A stretch of 64,000 nucleotides of DNA from Chromobotia macracanthus (taxonomy: Eukaryota; Chordata; Actinopteri; Cypriniformes; Botiidae): contig JAZGTH010000019.1 in the NCBI GenBank assembly GCA_036877525.1, forward strand, positions 8,292,001-8,356,000. The letters run 5' to 3'. The position numbers were made by a program, and so were the translations under genes. The notes under the pieces are model-generated. The model made no database searches. It was not told the DNA's origin and saw only the letters and a list, made by a program, of their open reading frames with translations. This document shows positions 24,145 through 35,391 of the stretch, piece after piece (positions within the stretch are counted from its first letter, which is position 1; each line of letters begins with the position of its first letter).

Positions 24145-25706
24145 CCCACAGTTCATTGTTTCACTCCGCTGCATGTTCCTGGGTCAATAACCCTGTTAGT
24201 CCTAAAGCAGGACATGACTCTTCCTGGCAGGTCTGCTCTTGAGCGAGGCACATTTCCCCCAGCTGCTTGTGTGTGTTCACTGCTCATTGGATGGGTTAAA
24301 TGCAGAAGTCACAATTCAAGTATGAGTTACTGTACATCAACGAACATGCCACTTTCATCTGGTCATCTGTATGCATCTCATTCAATTCTCGTTTTGCTTC
24401 AATGATGTCAGTAGCCCTCATTTCAAAGCTGACCACAGTTTGCTGGATCATTTCCTGTCAGACAGCCCACCAGTATCAATCCCACAGATGAGTCTGTCGT
24501 CATGTCTGTCTGTCTGTCGGTTGGTCAGTCTGTCTATCTGGTAAACAATGGCAGAATTGTGATTTTTGTGTGAACTGTCTCCAAGTCTGTATGATGTTTT
24601 TACATGTACTGTTTGTGGTCTGCGTCTGTATGGGGTTCATACATTGGCATGTTTGTGGCACTGATGATGTTGCATAAGCAAATCCCCAAGAGTTACATGT
24701 TCCATCAATTACACAATCTCCACCAACGTCATCATCATCATCCTCAGCTTTATCTTTCTCATCAGTTCCATCTACAACGGACTACACCATTATCATCCTC
24801 AGCTTTATCTTTCTCATCAGTTCCATCTGCACTGGTCACATCAGGATATTCTGTGACATCATCAAGTGAACCTGTCCTTGATGTTTTAATGTTAGTTGTT
24901 ACGCACGTGAAATTCATAATATATACATACATATAAGCCCCTGTGTCACTGCTTTGTTGTAGTTTTTGTTTGTTTGTCTGTTCTTGATTCTTGATAAAAT
25001 TTTTATTTATTCACCCTTGACCATAGTCTGTTCACACTTGCATGACACAATGAGCACAAATGAAGATGTTTTCAAGAATGTCTGCTGATTTTGTCCATGC
25101 AATAAAGGTCACCAGAGCAAATCAAATATGGCGACAGGTCAATAACATCACATCTCATTGGTTCTGCTACAGAACTCCGAGCTCTTTCTGACTTTTATAT
25201 AATGGTGATCCATAATTTACATTAATATAAATACTGAGTCTTTTATAAGCCTGATACTGATGTGTCAATCATAACATGTGTCTTAATGTACTGTTCATTT
25301 TTAAAGTTCTCATTTTGTGGAGGAATATTTATTTTTGTGACCGTATTTTGCTGTAAAATAGTGTAGTTAAAAAAGAATGCTTTGTTATACGTTATGTTTA
25401 AGGGTTCAAATAGAAGGTAAGTTCTGCCAATTTTAAATAAATTAATAGTTGTCAAATAAATGTCATCCTATCCATTTTTGACTGTAATATATGATTGTAA
25501 TGTGGTTTTACATTTGGTCTGCTAAAGGGCGCTGTTTGCCTGTGATGACTGTAGTTCAGTCACTGGTGAAGGTGGGCAGGGCCAGTAAAGTTGATGATAA
25601 GAGCTGAGAGAGAGGAAGTGAGTGAAGCAGTCACACAGATCGCATTCAGCATCAAAAGATCCTGTAAGGAGAATCAGAGCTGCTGTGAAGCTGAACTCAT
25701 CTGACA
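24145..25706. other. Intergenic, with a short tandem duplication
   Basis: Two copies of a segment of about 45 bp (ATCATCCTCAGCTTTATCTT, then TCTCATCAGTTCCATCT) lie at about 24737-24830. A CTGT-rich tract lies at 24495-24540. Bases near 25600-25706 are probable 5' UTR of the next receptor gene. No exon was recognised. Confidence 0.4.
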
Positions 25707-28700
25707 ATGAAGATCCTCCTCATCCTCATGTTCTTCATCATCTCAGGTCACAACTTTACTGCAGCCTCATGATATCATCTTGTTACCAATGTGATCATGC
25801 AGTGATTTCATGTTACTCTCTGAGTGATTTATAACTGGAGAGACAATTAAAGGTGTATATGAGATTTCTGACAGTATGAATCTGATTGGCAGGTGCAGTG
25901 AGATGCTTTGATGTGATTGGATATTCTGGAGGAAGTGTTCTTGTTGAATCCCGAATATATCGCTTTAAAGACTGTTTAATTAAATCCATGATTAAACTCA
26001 AACCATGGACAACAATAATAAATAATATCAAACATGAGCGGTATATTAATGTAGGAAGATTCACTTTGTTTTGTAACACTGATGGAAACCTAATGATCTA
26101 CATCAGAGATCTGAACACACAGGATTCAGGAACATACCGGATTGAGTGTGCTGAATTATCAATTCATATGAGTCTGAATGTGAAAGAAGGTCAGTTATTT
26201 AAACATCAGAGTGTTTGTGTGAAGGAACTTCCAATAATGTAAAAATATTGATGATGCTGAAATGTCTTCATATGTGATTGGCAGACTCATGTTGTGGAGC
26301 GTCACAGACAGTGATGGTGAAGACTGGAGAAACCGCCACCTTCAGATGTCAATATTCACAGAATTATAAGACTTCTACTAAGATCATATACAGAGAAGGA
26401 AAAGACTCCATTGATGAGCTGATCTACAGCACTAACACATGGAATCAGAAAGAGAGATTTAACATATCTGATAACAGAGATCAAAACCTTGTCAGAGTGA
26501 CAATTACTGATGTGAGATCAGAAGATGCAGGAGTTTATTTATGTGGAGTTCAAGTCAAGTACAGTTACTCCTACAGTTACTCTGTTATTACGGCTGTTCA
26601 TCTGCACATTATCAGTGAGTAGAACTAAATCAAATCCACTTTTAATTGTTCTCCACTTATAATAGTTTATATAGTTTTCCCAGTTCATTGTTTACAAAAT
26701 ATTATATTCTTGACCTTTGACAGACTCATGTTGTGGAGCGTCACAGACAGTGATGGTGAAGACTGGAGAAACCGCCACCTTCAGATGTCAATATTCACAG
26801 AATTATAAGACTTCTACTAAGATCATATACAGAGAAGGAAAAGACTCCATTGATGAGCTGATCTACAGCACTAACACATGGAATCAGAAAAAGAGATTTA
26901 ACATATATAATAACAGAGATCAAAACCTTGTCAGAGTGACAATTACTGATGTGAGATCAGAAGATGCAGGAGTTTATTTATGTGGAGTTCAAGTCAAGTA
27001 CAGTTACTCCTACAGTTACTCTGTTATTACGGCTGTTCATCTGCACATTATCAGTGAGTAGAACTAAATCAAATCCACTTTTAATTGTTCTCCACTTATA
27101 ATAGTTTATATAGTTTTCCCAGTTCATTGTTTACAAAATATTATATTCTTGACCTTTGACAGACTCATGTTGTGGAGCGTCACAGACAGTGATGGTGAAG
27201 ACTGGAGAAACCGCCACCTTCAGATGTCAATATTCACAGAATTATAAGACTTCTACTAAGATCATATACAGAGAAGGAAAAGACTCCATTGATGAGCTGA
27301 TCTACAGCACTAACACATGGAATCAGAAAGAGAGATTTAACATATCTGATAACAGAGATCAAAACCTTGTCAGAGTGACAATTACTGATGTGAGATCAGA
27401 AGATGCAGGAGTTTATTTATGTGGAGTTCAAGTCAAGTACAGTTACTCCTACAGTTACTCTGTTATTACGGCTGTTCATCTGCACATTATCAGTGAGTAG
27501 AACTAAATCAAATCCACTTTTAATTGTTCTCCACTTATAATAGTTTATATAGTTTTCCCTGTTCATTGTTTACAAAATATTATATTCTTGACCTTTGACA
27601 GACTCATGTTGTGGAGCGTCACAGACAGTGATGGTGAAGACTGGAGAAACCGCCACCTTCAGATGTCAATATTCACAGAATTATAAGACTTATACCAAGA
27701 TCTTATTTAAAGAGGAAAAAGATTCTGCTGAGCTGATCTACAGCACTAACACATGGAATCAGAAAGAGAGATTTAACATATATAATAACAGAGATCAAAA
27801 CCTTGTCAGTTTGACAATTACTGATGTGAGATCAGAAGATGCAGGAGTTTATTTATGTGGAGTTCAAGTCAAGTACAGTTACTCCTACAGTTACTCTGTT
27901 ATTACGGCTGTTCATCTGCACATTATCAGTGAGTAGAAGAAACTCTTAATATCTCATGTAAATTCACACAGTCTGTGTTTGCTGCTGTAATATTTGATGA
28001 AGAGACTCATTCAGATGTGATGAGGTGCAGAATGTGATGTTTGTGATTGACAGTTAATGTGGGTGTGGTCAGAGTGACGGGCTACTTAGCAGGTGGAATC
28101 ATGATCAAGTGTGATCACCCTCAATACAAAACCAACCCAAAATATTTCTGTAAAGAATCACGTGGATGTTCTGAGAAGAAGTTTCCAGGAGTTCAGAATC
28201 AATGGATGAACAATGGAGATGTTTCTCTATATGATGACACCACAGCAGGAGCTTTGATGGTGTTTTTTAGGGAGCTGAACACTGGAAATACTGGAACATA
28301 CAGGTGTGGAGTGAATGTATCTCACTATACTGAGAGCTTCACTGAAGTCCAGCTGGAAGTTCAAGAGGGTGAGGAACTTTAAATAATGTTTGTATGTGAC
28401 ATCATTATATTCAGTATATTTATTTCAGTGTGTCATTTTCTCTTGGTTTATACATGCAGCTTTGACACAGCGGGTGAATAAATCTGTTTATGTTGGTGAT
28501 GAAATCAATATCACCTGTCACATCCCAGAAGAACATCAAGGCCGTCCAAAATTCTGCAAAGAGGATGAGAATCACATCTGCCAAAACATCAGCACATCTA
28601 GAGTCAAACAAATGAATTCTTTATCTCATAAAAGTGTTTTTAATGTGACCATCAGTAATGTGACAGTGAGAGACGCTGGAGTTTACTGGTGTGGAGCAGA

Positions 28701-30460
28701 AACCAGTGAGAGATCTTGGAGTTTCATCTCTCTGACCACTGAAGTTCAGCTCAGCCTGATCAGTGAGTAAATTCTCTGTTTATTTCATGGAGTTTTTTAT
28801 TTTCAATGAACAGAAATTGATCATGTATCTGTTTCTGTGTTTGAAGTGTCTCCAGTATTTGGAGATGAAGAAGGATCTGCTCATATCATCTGTCCATATG
28901 ATCCCATTTATAAATCAAAGCCAAAACATGTGTGTAAGAGCTCCACTACGGATGGAAATACTCTCATTGAGGCTGTGAGAGAGCAGAATGAGACCAGATT
29001 CACTCTGAACGATGACATCACAGAAAGTATCATTAATGTGACCGTCACTGGACTAAGAGCAGATGATGCTGGGAAATACTGCTGTGCAGTGAGATTACAA
29101 ACAGATCTGATTTATCTTTATACTGATCTGATTATCATCACGAACGAGGGTGAGGAACATTTTCACTAATACAACAACTGAATATGAATATTACATGTGA
29201 CTGAAATCCACACTGATGTTTTTAGAAGTTATCTTGAATAAGTCTGAAGGAGAAAACGTGTCAATCCAGTGCAAACATCATGCTGAGTATCAAATACGCT
29301 TCTGCAAAGTACATGAAGCCTCAATGTGTGTAAAGGATGAAGTTTCATTACAGCCAATCAAAGCTGAGAGATTCTCTTTAAGTGAAGAAACATCTGCTGG
29401 AGTCTTTACTGTAAACATCACTGATCTGAGAGAAGAGGATTCTGGGATATACTGGTGTGGATCTCTCATCATCACTAAAGTGCATCTAGAAGTAAAGAAG
29501 AGTAAGTACTACATACTCACAAGAGTTTATATTTGCTAACTCATTTGTTAGAAATCATTCAAATGTTATGCTGCTATCAGTTAATGTGATCATACAGGAA
29601 AATAGTAAATATGAAAAAGTAGCAAATATCCTATTTTAGTTTCAGATTTCACAGTAAACACACTCTCTATAAATGTTATAAATAAGGGCAGAGAGAGACA
29701 GAATCTGGGTCCATACGTTGGCCTGTTAAAGTTTGGTTAATGAAACTACAACATCTACCTTCAATCAGTTATTATGGGAAATGGGCCTCCACTCGTACAT
29801 ACCCACTGATCGCCATGTTGTTATAGCAGCATCTCTTCTGGTTAGAAAAGCAGAAGTGAGAAAAATCTACAGCCACAAATAGATTGTAGGAAATTCACAG
29901 TTGCAAATGATCTTAAAACATTTCAAACAACAGAACCTTATAAAACAACAGATTTGGGCTCAGGATGGACTATGTCTCAGCTGAAGATGCAGCTGTCATT
30001 CTGCTTTTGTGTTTGAGGTATCTCAGATTGTGTTTTTAACTGTCTCCACAAACTCAGAACTTGACCTACATGTGATGGTTTGTTCTCCAGGTGTTTCTGA
30101 AAACATCATCGCTTGTATCTGTGTAACTCTGCTGCTGATAGGAGCATTAATCCTGTTGTTATGCAAATTGAGATCTATTAAGTCACGAGGTGATCCTCAC
30201 ACACACATCAAACACAAACACTTTAACACTCGACTGGCTGCGTGTGACCTGCTGTAGTGTTAACTTCCCCTTTTATTGTAAAATAGACGAGTTATAAGAT
30301 GTTTAAGTCATTTAATGGAAAATGATCAGACACTGTAGTTACATTATTAAAAATAAAATACAGCAACTAATAAAGTCCAAGAAAGGAAAAGTATGAAAGT
30401 AACATGCTTCCTGAAGCAGCCTGACTGTGTTGTTTTTAAAATGTCATCACTGTTATATAG

Positions 30461-30504
<44 letters not shown>

Positions 30505-32838
30505 ACCCCAAATCTGAAAAAGTTGGGACAGTATGGAAAACACAAATAAAAAAAGAAAGTAGTGATTTCTAAATTTACTTTGACTTGTATTTCATTGCAG
30601 ACAATACAACAGCACATTATTTAATGTGTTCCTCATGATTTTTATTTCCTATTTCCTAAAATTCCTATTTTGGTTCTTGCAACACATTTAAAAAAAGTTG
30701 GAAAAAGGAGCAATTTAGGGCTAGTAATCAGGCAAATTGGTTAAATAATGATGTGATTTGAAACAGGTGATGTCAACAGGTGATTGTAATTATGATTTGG
30801 TACAAAAGCAGCATCCAAGAAAGGTCTAGTCCTTTAGGAGCAAAGATGGGCCGAGGATCGCCAGTTTGCCAACTAATACGTGAGAAAATTATTGAAATGT
30901 TTAAAAACAATGTTCCTCAAAGAAAGATAGGAAGACATTTGCTTATTTCACCCTCAACAGTGTATAACATAATTAAAAGATTCAAGGAATGTGAAGGAAT
31001 TTCAGTGCGTAAAGGACAAGAGCACAAGCCTAAGCTGAACAACCGTGCTCTCCGATCCCTCAGGTGGCACTGCATCAAGAATCATCATTCATCTATAAGC
31101 AATATCACCACATGGGCTCAGGACTACTTTGGCAAACCTTTGTCAAGTACCACAATACGTAGTTACATCCACAAATGCCAGTTAAAACTGTACTGTGCCA
31201 AAAGGAAGCCCTATGTTAACAGTGTCCAGAAGCGCCGTCGACTTCTCTGGGCTCGGAGGCATCTGGGATGGACCATCACACGGAAAAGGTGTACTGTGGT
31301 CAGATCACAGTACTGAATCAGTATTTCAGGTATTTTTTGGGAGAAATGGATGCCGTGTGCTCTGGTCAAAGAAGAAAAGGATCATCCAGACTGTTACCAG
31401 CAACAAGCCCAAAAGCCAGGGTCTGTCATGGTATGGGGTTGTGTCAGTGCGCTTGGTAAAGGTAACTTGCACTTCTGTGATGGCACCATTAATGCTGAAA
31501 AGAACATGGAGATTTTGGAGCACAATATGCTGCCTTCAAGAAGACATCTTTTCCAGGGACGTCCATGCATATTTCAACAAGATAATGCAAAACCACATTC
31601 TGTACACATTACAAAGTCCTGGCTGTGGAGGAAGAGGATACAGGTACTTGATTGGCCTGCCTGCAGTCCCGACCTGTCTCCAATAGAGAATGTGTGGTGC
31701 ATTTTGAAGCGCAAAATGCGACAACGAAGACCCTTACTGTTGCCCACCTTAAGACTTGTTTGCAGCAAGAATGGGACAAAATTACACCTGAAACACTTCT
31801 TCACTTGGTGTCTTCAGTCCCTAAATGTCTTTTAAGTGTTGTGAAAAGGAATGGCAACATTACAAAGCGGTAAATGCTTTACTGTTCCAACTTTTTTTGA
31901 AATGTGTTGCAAGAACCAAAATAGGAATTTAGTTTTTTTTTTTTGAAGAAACAATAAAAATCATGAGGAACACATTAAATAATGTGCTGTTGTATTGTCT
32001 GCAATGAAATACAAGTCAAAGTAAATTTAGAAATCACTACTTTTTATTTGTGTTTTCCATACTGTCCCAACTTTTTCTGATTTGGGGTTGTGTGTGTGTA
32101 TATATATTATTGTCTTATCTGTTGTTGTTTTATTTATTGTTGTTTCATATAGACAACGGCTTCCCCACAGACCGAACAGAGAGGAGTGGAGAGGTCAGTG
32201 TGTGTGTGTAGAGGTTTTGAAAATGGCCACACAAATATAATGAAACATGTCAAAGACTGACATGTCAGAACAATCGAGGTGGTCCTCAACATTTACAAAA
32301 GTTTAAAAAATCTAGTTTTACAGACCTGGGTGTGTCAGGGGGGGGATTTGTGAACTGTTCTGCACATGTAACAGAAATAGAAACACATTCATGGTAAATT
32401 CTCAGATACTGTAAGTACATGTACATGTTTATATGAGAGTGGACAGCAGTGACCTCAGTAAGATTCTGATGGTGTAAATAATCAATAGATCAGAAGTCTA
32501 TACTGTAATATGAAGCATGTTTCTGTATACTGTGTGTATTTCAGGTGTCTAATGCTGCCTGCGACTATGAGAATGTTAAAGCCATCAGACAGCATTTAGT
32601 CACAGACTGTGAGGAAGCTGTGTTATATTCTACTGTTGGAATCCCCACAAACCCCTGTGATCCACACATGCTATATTCTGTAGTGCATTTACCCACAATC
32701 CCCTCTGATGAGCTGCTGTATGCTGCTGTCAGTTTCCACAAGCATGAAGATTCTCTCAGTGATGCTGCAGTCAGCTTCAGTAATGAGGAGATTTTAACAG
32801 ACTACACCACTGTCATTAACCATACAAGACTCGACTAA
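25707..32838 (+). CDS. Multi-domain CD300/pIgR-like inhibitory receptor with nine V-type Ig domains
   Basis: Exons: signal 25707-25746 (MKILLILMFFIIS), D1 25893-26189, D2 26285-26614, D3 26724-27053, D4 27163-27492, D5 27602-27928, D6 28054-28368, D7 28460-28762, D8 28847-29149, D9 29226-29501, transmembrane 30091-30189 (IIACICVTLLLIGALILLLC), linker 32153-32193, tail 32545-32838. All Ig exons are phase 1-1 and the total is about 1094 residues. D6-D9 carry the second Cys pair of CD300/pIgR domains (for example KYFCKES, FCKED, HVCKSS, RFCKVHE). D2-D5 lack it (KIIYREG). D1 lacks the B-strand Cys and ends YRIEC. The tail has ITIMs VLYSTV and LLYAAV, an ITIM-like MLYSVV and an ITSM TDYTTV, so recruitment of SHP-type phosphatases is expected. 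The intron before the linker holds a Tc1-like element. Nine V domains is far more than typical CD300 (one) and exceeds mammalian pIgR (five). Confidence 0.83.
26282..27935 (+). repeat. Four tandem 439-bp exon-intron units encoding Ig domains D2-D5
   Basis: Exon starts at 26285, 26724, 27163 and 27602 are exactly 439 bp apart, and the three introns between them are almost base-identical. Units 1 and 3 encode the same peptide (KERFNISDN); units 2 and 4 share NIYNN. Unit 4 also has a changed C-C' stretch (KTYTKILFKEEKDS) one codon shorter, and a different downstream intron. The A-B-A-B' pattern suggests duplication of an 878-bp dimer or later gene conversion. Confidence 0.95.
29502..30090. other. 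Intron between D9 and transmembrane exon, source of a downstream copy
   Basis: Non-coding. The interval 29451-29975 (last 51 bases of the D9 exon plus the intron start) recurs at 33794-34313 with small changes. No other feature was seen. Confidence 0.7.
30455..30502. repeat. (TA)n microsatellite, transposon target
   Basis: A TA run directly abuts the left end of the Tc1-like element. TA is the obligatory target of this family, so the element may have landed in it. A shorter TA tract (32098-32110) follows the right end after a TG run. Confidence 0.9.
30503..32090 (+). mobile_element. Tc1-like DNA transposon, IR/DR type, inactive
   Basis: Terminal inverted repeats of about 200 bp begin CAACCCCAAATCTGAAAAAG at 30503 and end with the complement at 32090 (one mismatch in the outer 29 bases). 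Each TIR carries a second AAAAAAGTTGG motif near its inner edge, giving the outer/inner direct-repeat layout known from Sleeping Beauty-like elements. It lies in the plus orientation inside an intron of the nine-domain receptor. The right-hand TA target appears mutated to TG. Confidence 0.92.
30846..31873 (+). pseudogene. Tc1-like transposase, frameshifted
   Basis: The N-terminal part (from MGRGSPVCQLIREK) contains the paired-like helix-turn-helix (QRKIGRHLLISPSTVYNIIK). A break near 31290 moves the first catalytic Asp (VLWSD) into another frame. A second shift precedes GSVMVWGCVS. The QQDNAKPH Asp and SPDLSPIEN Glu are separated by 34 residues, which is the DD34E signature. A last shift separates the terminal KRNGNITKR. 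At least three frameshifts exclude an active enzyme. Confidence 0.93.
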
Positions 32839-33604
32839 ATGGGACAAACCTAGTATTTTATTGTTATTTATGGCCCTCGCAGGTCTGCAAGATGTAAAAT
32901 GTTTGATGTGATTTCGTTTATTTAAGCAGGTTCATGAACCAGGTAGAACCTTTAGCCTGTACAGAAACACAGCAGCCCCAGTGTGACTGTTCAGAGTATA
33001 TTACTGTATGTGATTTGTTTGTGTTTGTCTCCCTCTGCTGTTCAGCATCTAACATGCTATTTAAACCATCTCCAGTTCTCTGGTCCTGTGTCTGTTTTAG
33101 GTGGTCAGACATTTTATCTAATTGATGAGGACACAGGCAGAAAAGACTCTTAGATACAGACACATTTAAGGACCAGAATACTGTAGTAAGTTATTATAGT
33201 GTTGTTATATAGATGGTGGGCTCCAGGGGTGTAACAGCCATTTTAAAAGTGGGGGGTGTAAAATTTTAAGGGGTAAATTAAGAAAACACTGCCTTAAAAT
33301 AGTGTCTGTGTGTGTGTAAATGGGTGTAAATTCTGAGAAGTGTGTAATAAGCTGCCTTTCCTACAGATCAGTTAGTTATCAGTTAATGAACTAAAATATC
33401 ATAAAGTATGATAAGGTATTCAGCACATCTCACACTTTCGCTGCCAGAACTTTGTCTGAGGTTGAGTTATCACTGAACAGCACACAAGAAATTAAAAGAA
33501 CTCTTTTATGAAATTTGTCTCAGATGGCAAATCATGGCCGAAATTGTACAGTGTGCACCCACAGTTTTACTCATTGGAAAACGCTACCACATTATATATC
33601 ATGT
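32839..33604. other. 3' flank of nine-domain receptor
   Basis: Probable 3' UTR and flank, including a G-rich GTGGGGGGTGTAAAATTT segment at about 33250. No AATAAA signal was picked with confidence and no gene is seen. Confidence 0.35.
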
Positions 33605-34485
33605 ATATATATCAGGTCTAGGTCTTCAGCCCTGCTCCTGGGGATCCTGCAAAGTTTATTTTCAAGCTGCTTCAGCACACCTGCCTGTGATTTCTCAAGC
33701 CAGAGCTGGGGAACTCTAGTTCAAAGTTTAGCTTCAACCCTGATCAAACTTTCCTGCCTCTAGCTTTGTAATGATCCTGAAGACCTTAATTAACTGGTGT
33801 GGATCTCACATCATCACTAAAGTGCGTATGTACTGCGTAAGTACTACATACAAGAGTTTATATTTGCTAACTCATTTGTTAGAAATCATTCAAATGTTAT
33901 GCTGCTATCAGTTAATGTGATCATACAGGAAAATAGTAAATATGAAAAAGTAGCAAATAGCCTATTTTAGTTTCAGATTTCACAGTAAACGCACTCTCTT
34001 ATTTAACAATAAATGTTAAATAATGGTAGAGAGAGACAGAATCTGGGTCCATACGTTGGCCTGTTAAAGTTTGGTTAATGAAACTACAACATCTACCTTC
34101 AATCAGTTATTATGGGAAATGGGCCTCCACTCGTACATACCCACTGATCGCCATGTTGTTATAGCAGCATCTATTCTGGTTAGAAAAGCAGAAGTGAGAA
34201 AAATCTACAGCCACAAATAGATTGTAGGAAATTCACAGTTGCAAATGATCTTAAAACATTTCAAACAACAGAACCTTATAAAACAACAGATTTGGGCTCA
34301 GGATGGACTATGTTCCCCAGCCCTCCAGTTCAAAGTTTAGCTTCATCCTTGATCAAACTCTCCTGCCTCTAGCTTTCTAATGATCCTGAAGACCTTAATT
34401 AACTGGTTCAGATGTGTTGGATCAGGAATAGAGAACTCTGGTTCCCCAGGAGCAGGGATGAAGACCTAGACCTTACATGATATAC
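33605..34485. repeat. Interspersed repeat halves bracketing a copied receptor-gene fragment
   Basis: Left piece about 33605-33797 (starts AGGTCTAGGTCTTCAGCCCT, GGGGATCCTG) and right piece about 34316-34485 (ends CCAGGAGCAGGGATGAAGAC, near-complementary to the left start) look like the two ends of a palindromic non-autonomous element common in fish. Both pieces contain the same segment of about 85 bp, from AGTTCAAAGTTTAGCTTCA to CTTAATTAACTGGT. Between them sits 33794-34313, a copy of receptor sequence 29451-29975. The element family name is not certain. Confidence 0.65.
33794..34313 (+). pseudogene. Copy of D9 exon end and intron of the nine-domain receptor
   Basis: It starts CTGGTGTGGATCTCACATCA like the F-strand end of D9 (YWCGS), loses the last part of the exon, then follows the intron almost base for base to GGATGGACTATGT. 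It differs by an insertion (TTATTTAACA near 34000) and scattered substitutions. It has no usable exon. Confidence 0.88.
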
Positions 34486-34557
34486 AATATATAATGTAAA
34501 ATACAAAAATAACACAGATGTTCTTAAAATAAAGTAATATACCCCTCTTCCTTTCAG

Positions 34558-34638
34558 CTGTCCACTGATGCTAATTATGAAACAATTCAAGAGTCAAACA
34601 CTGGATCAGATAATCAGATTAAACAGCCGATGCCATGA
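34558..34638 (+). CDS. Possible alternative terminal (cytoplasmic) exon
   Basis: A polypyrimidine tract and CAG precede an open, phase-0 reading of 26 codons: LSTDANYETIQESNTGSDNQ, then IKQPMP and TGA. Phase 0 matches the incoming phase of the receptor's normal last exon. NYETI is an ITIM-like or SH2-docking tyrosine. AATAAA follows at 34945-34950. It may be an alternative tail of the nine-domain receptor or the remnant of a deleted neighbour. Use is unproven. Confidence 0.45.
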   Translation: MSTDANYETIQESNTGSDNQIKQPMP

Positions 34639-35318
34639 CAGAACTACCCACAATCCCCTCTGACAGGGATTTCTATTTTCTACTGCCATCTAGTTATTGG
34701 TTAATAAGTTCAGAGTTCAGCTCTATATTATGGATGGTGAGACAAATCTGTTTAATCTATAGACTATATTAACATGCAACCTCTTCAGATGTTGCTGTGT
34801 ATTCTCTTTGTTGTGCATGTTTGTGTTTATAACTGTTTTACCTTTATAAACAGTAAAGCATGACTAGCAATGTCATGGTCATGAGTTGTTAGGGAACAAA
34901 CACACTGATAATGTAAAACTCACAATTTCCTGTGAGCTGCTTTGAATAAAAGCAACTGTAAACACATAAATGTCACTTCTGTTTGTTTCTTGGTAAAACA
35001 CACTGTTACTTTTGGCAGGAAGTGTTGTCACAATAACCAGTCAAACCTTGAGCTTTTGTTTTGACATTTCACTGCAAATCTGACACCTAGTGGTCACATG
35101 TTTCACATTAGTACTAACAGTGATCTGCATCTTCTGAGATCAGGGCTGAATTGATTTATTCATGTGATGTTTATTATTATAGTACATTACTGTGTATTAC
35201 GTTCAGTAATAGTAAGAGATTGTCGGCAGTATAATGCTGGCTGCAAAATATTAATGACAGGAGGGAGCTACTCCTGCAAAAGCATGCATTTCAGAGGAGG
35301 GGCGAGAGAGAGAGAGGG

Positions 35319-35349
<31 letters not shown>

Positions 35350-35391
35350 GATCTTTGTTAGTATCCACCAGCCCCACACAGACAGAGCAGA
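34639..35391. other. Intergenic with polyadenylation signal and GA-rich tract
   Basis: AATAAA lies at 34945-34950 and a (GA)n tract at about 35306-35351 just upstream of the next gene's start. The latter is probably promoter or 5' UTR of the two-domain receptor. Confidence 0.5.
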
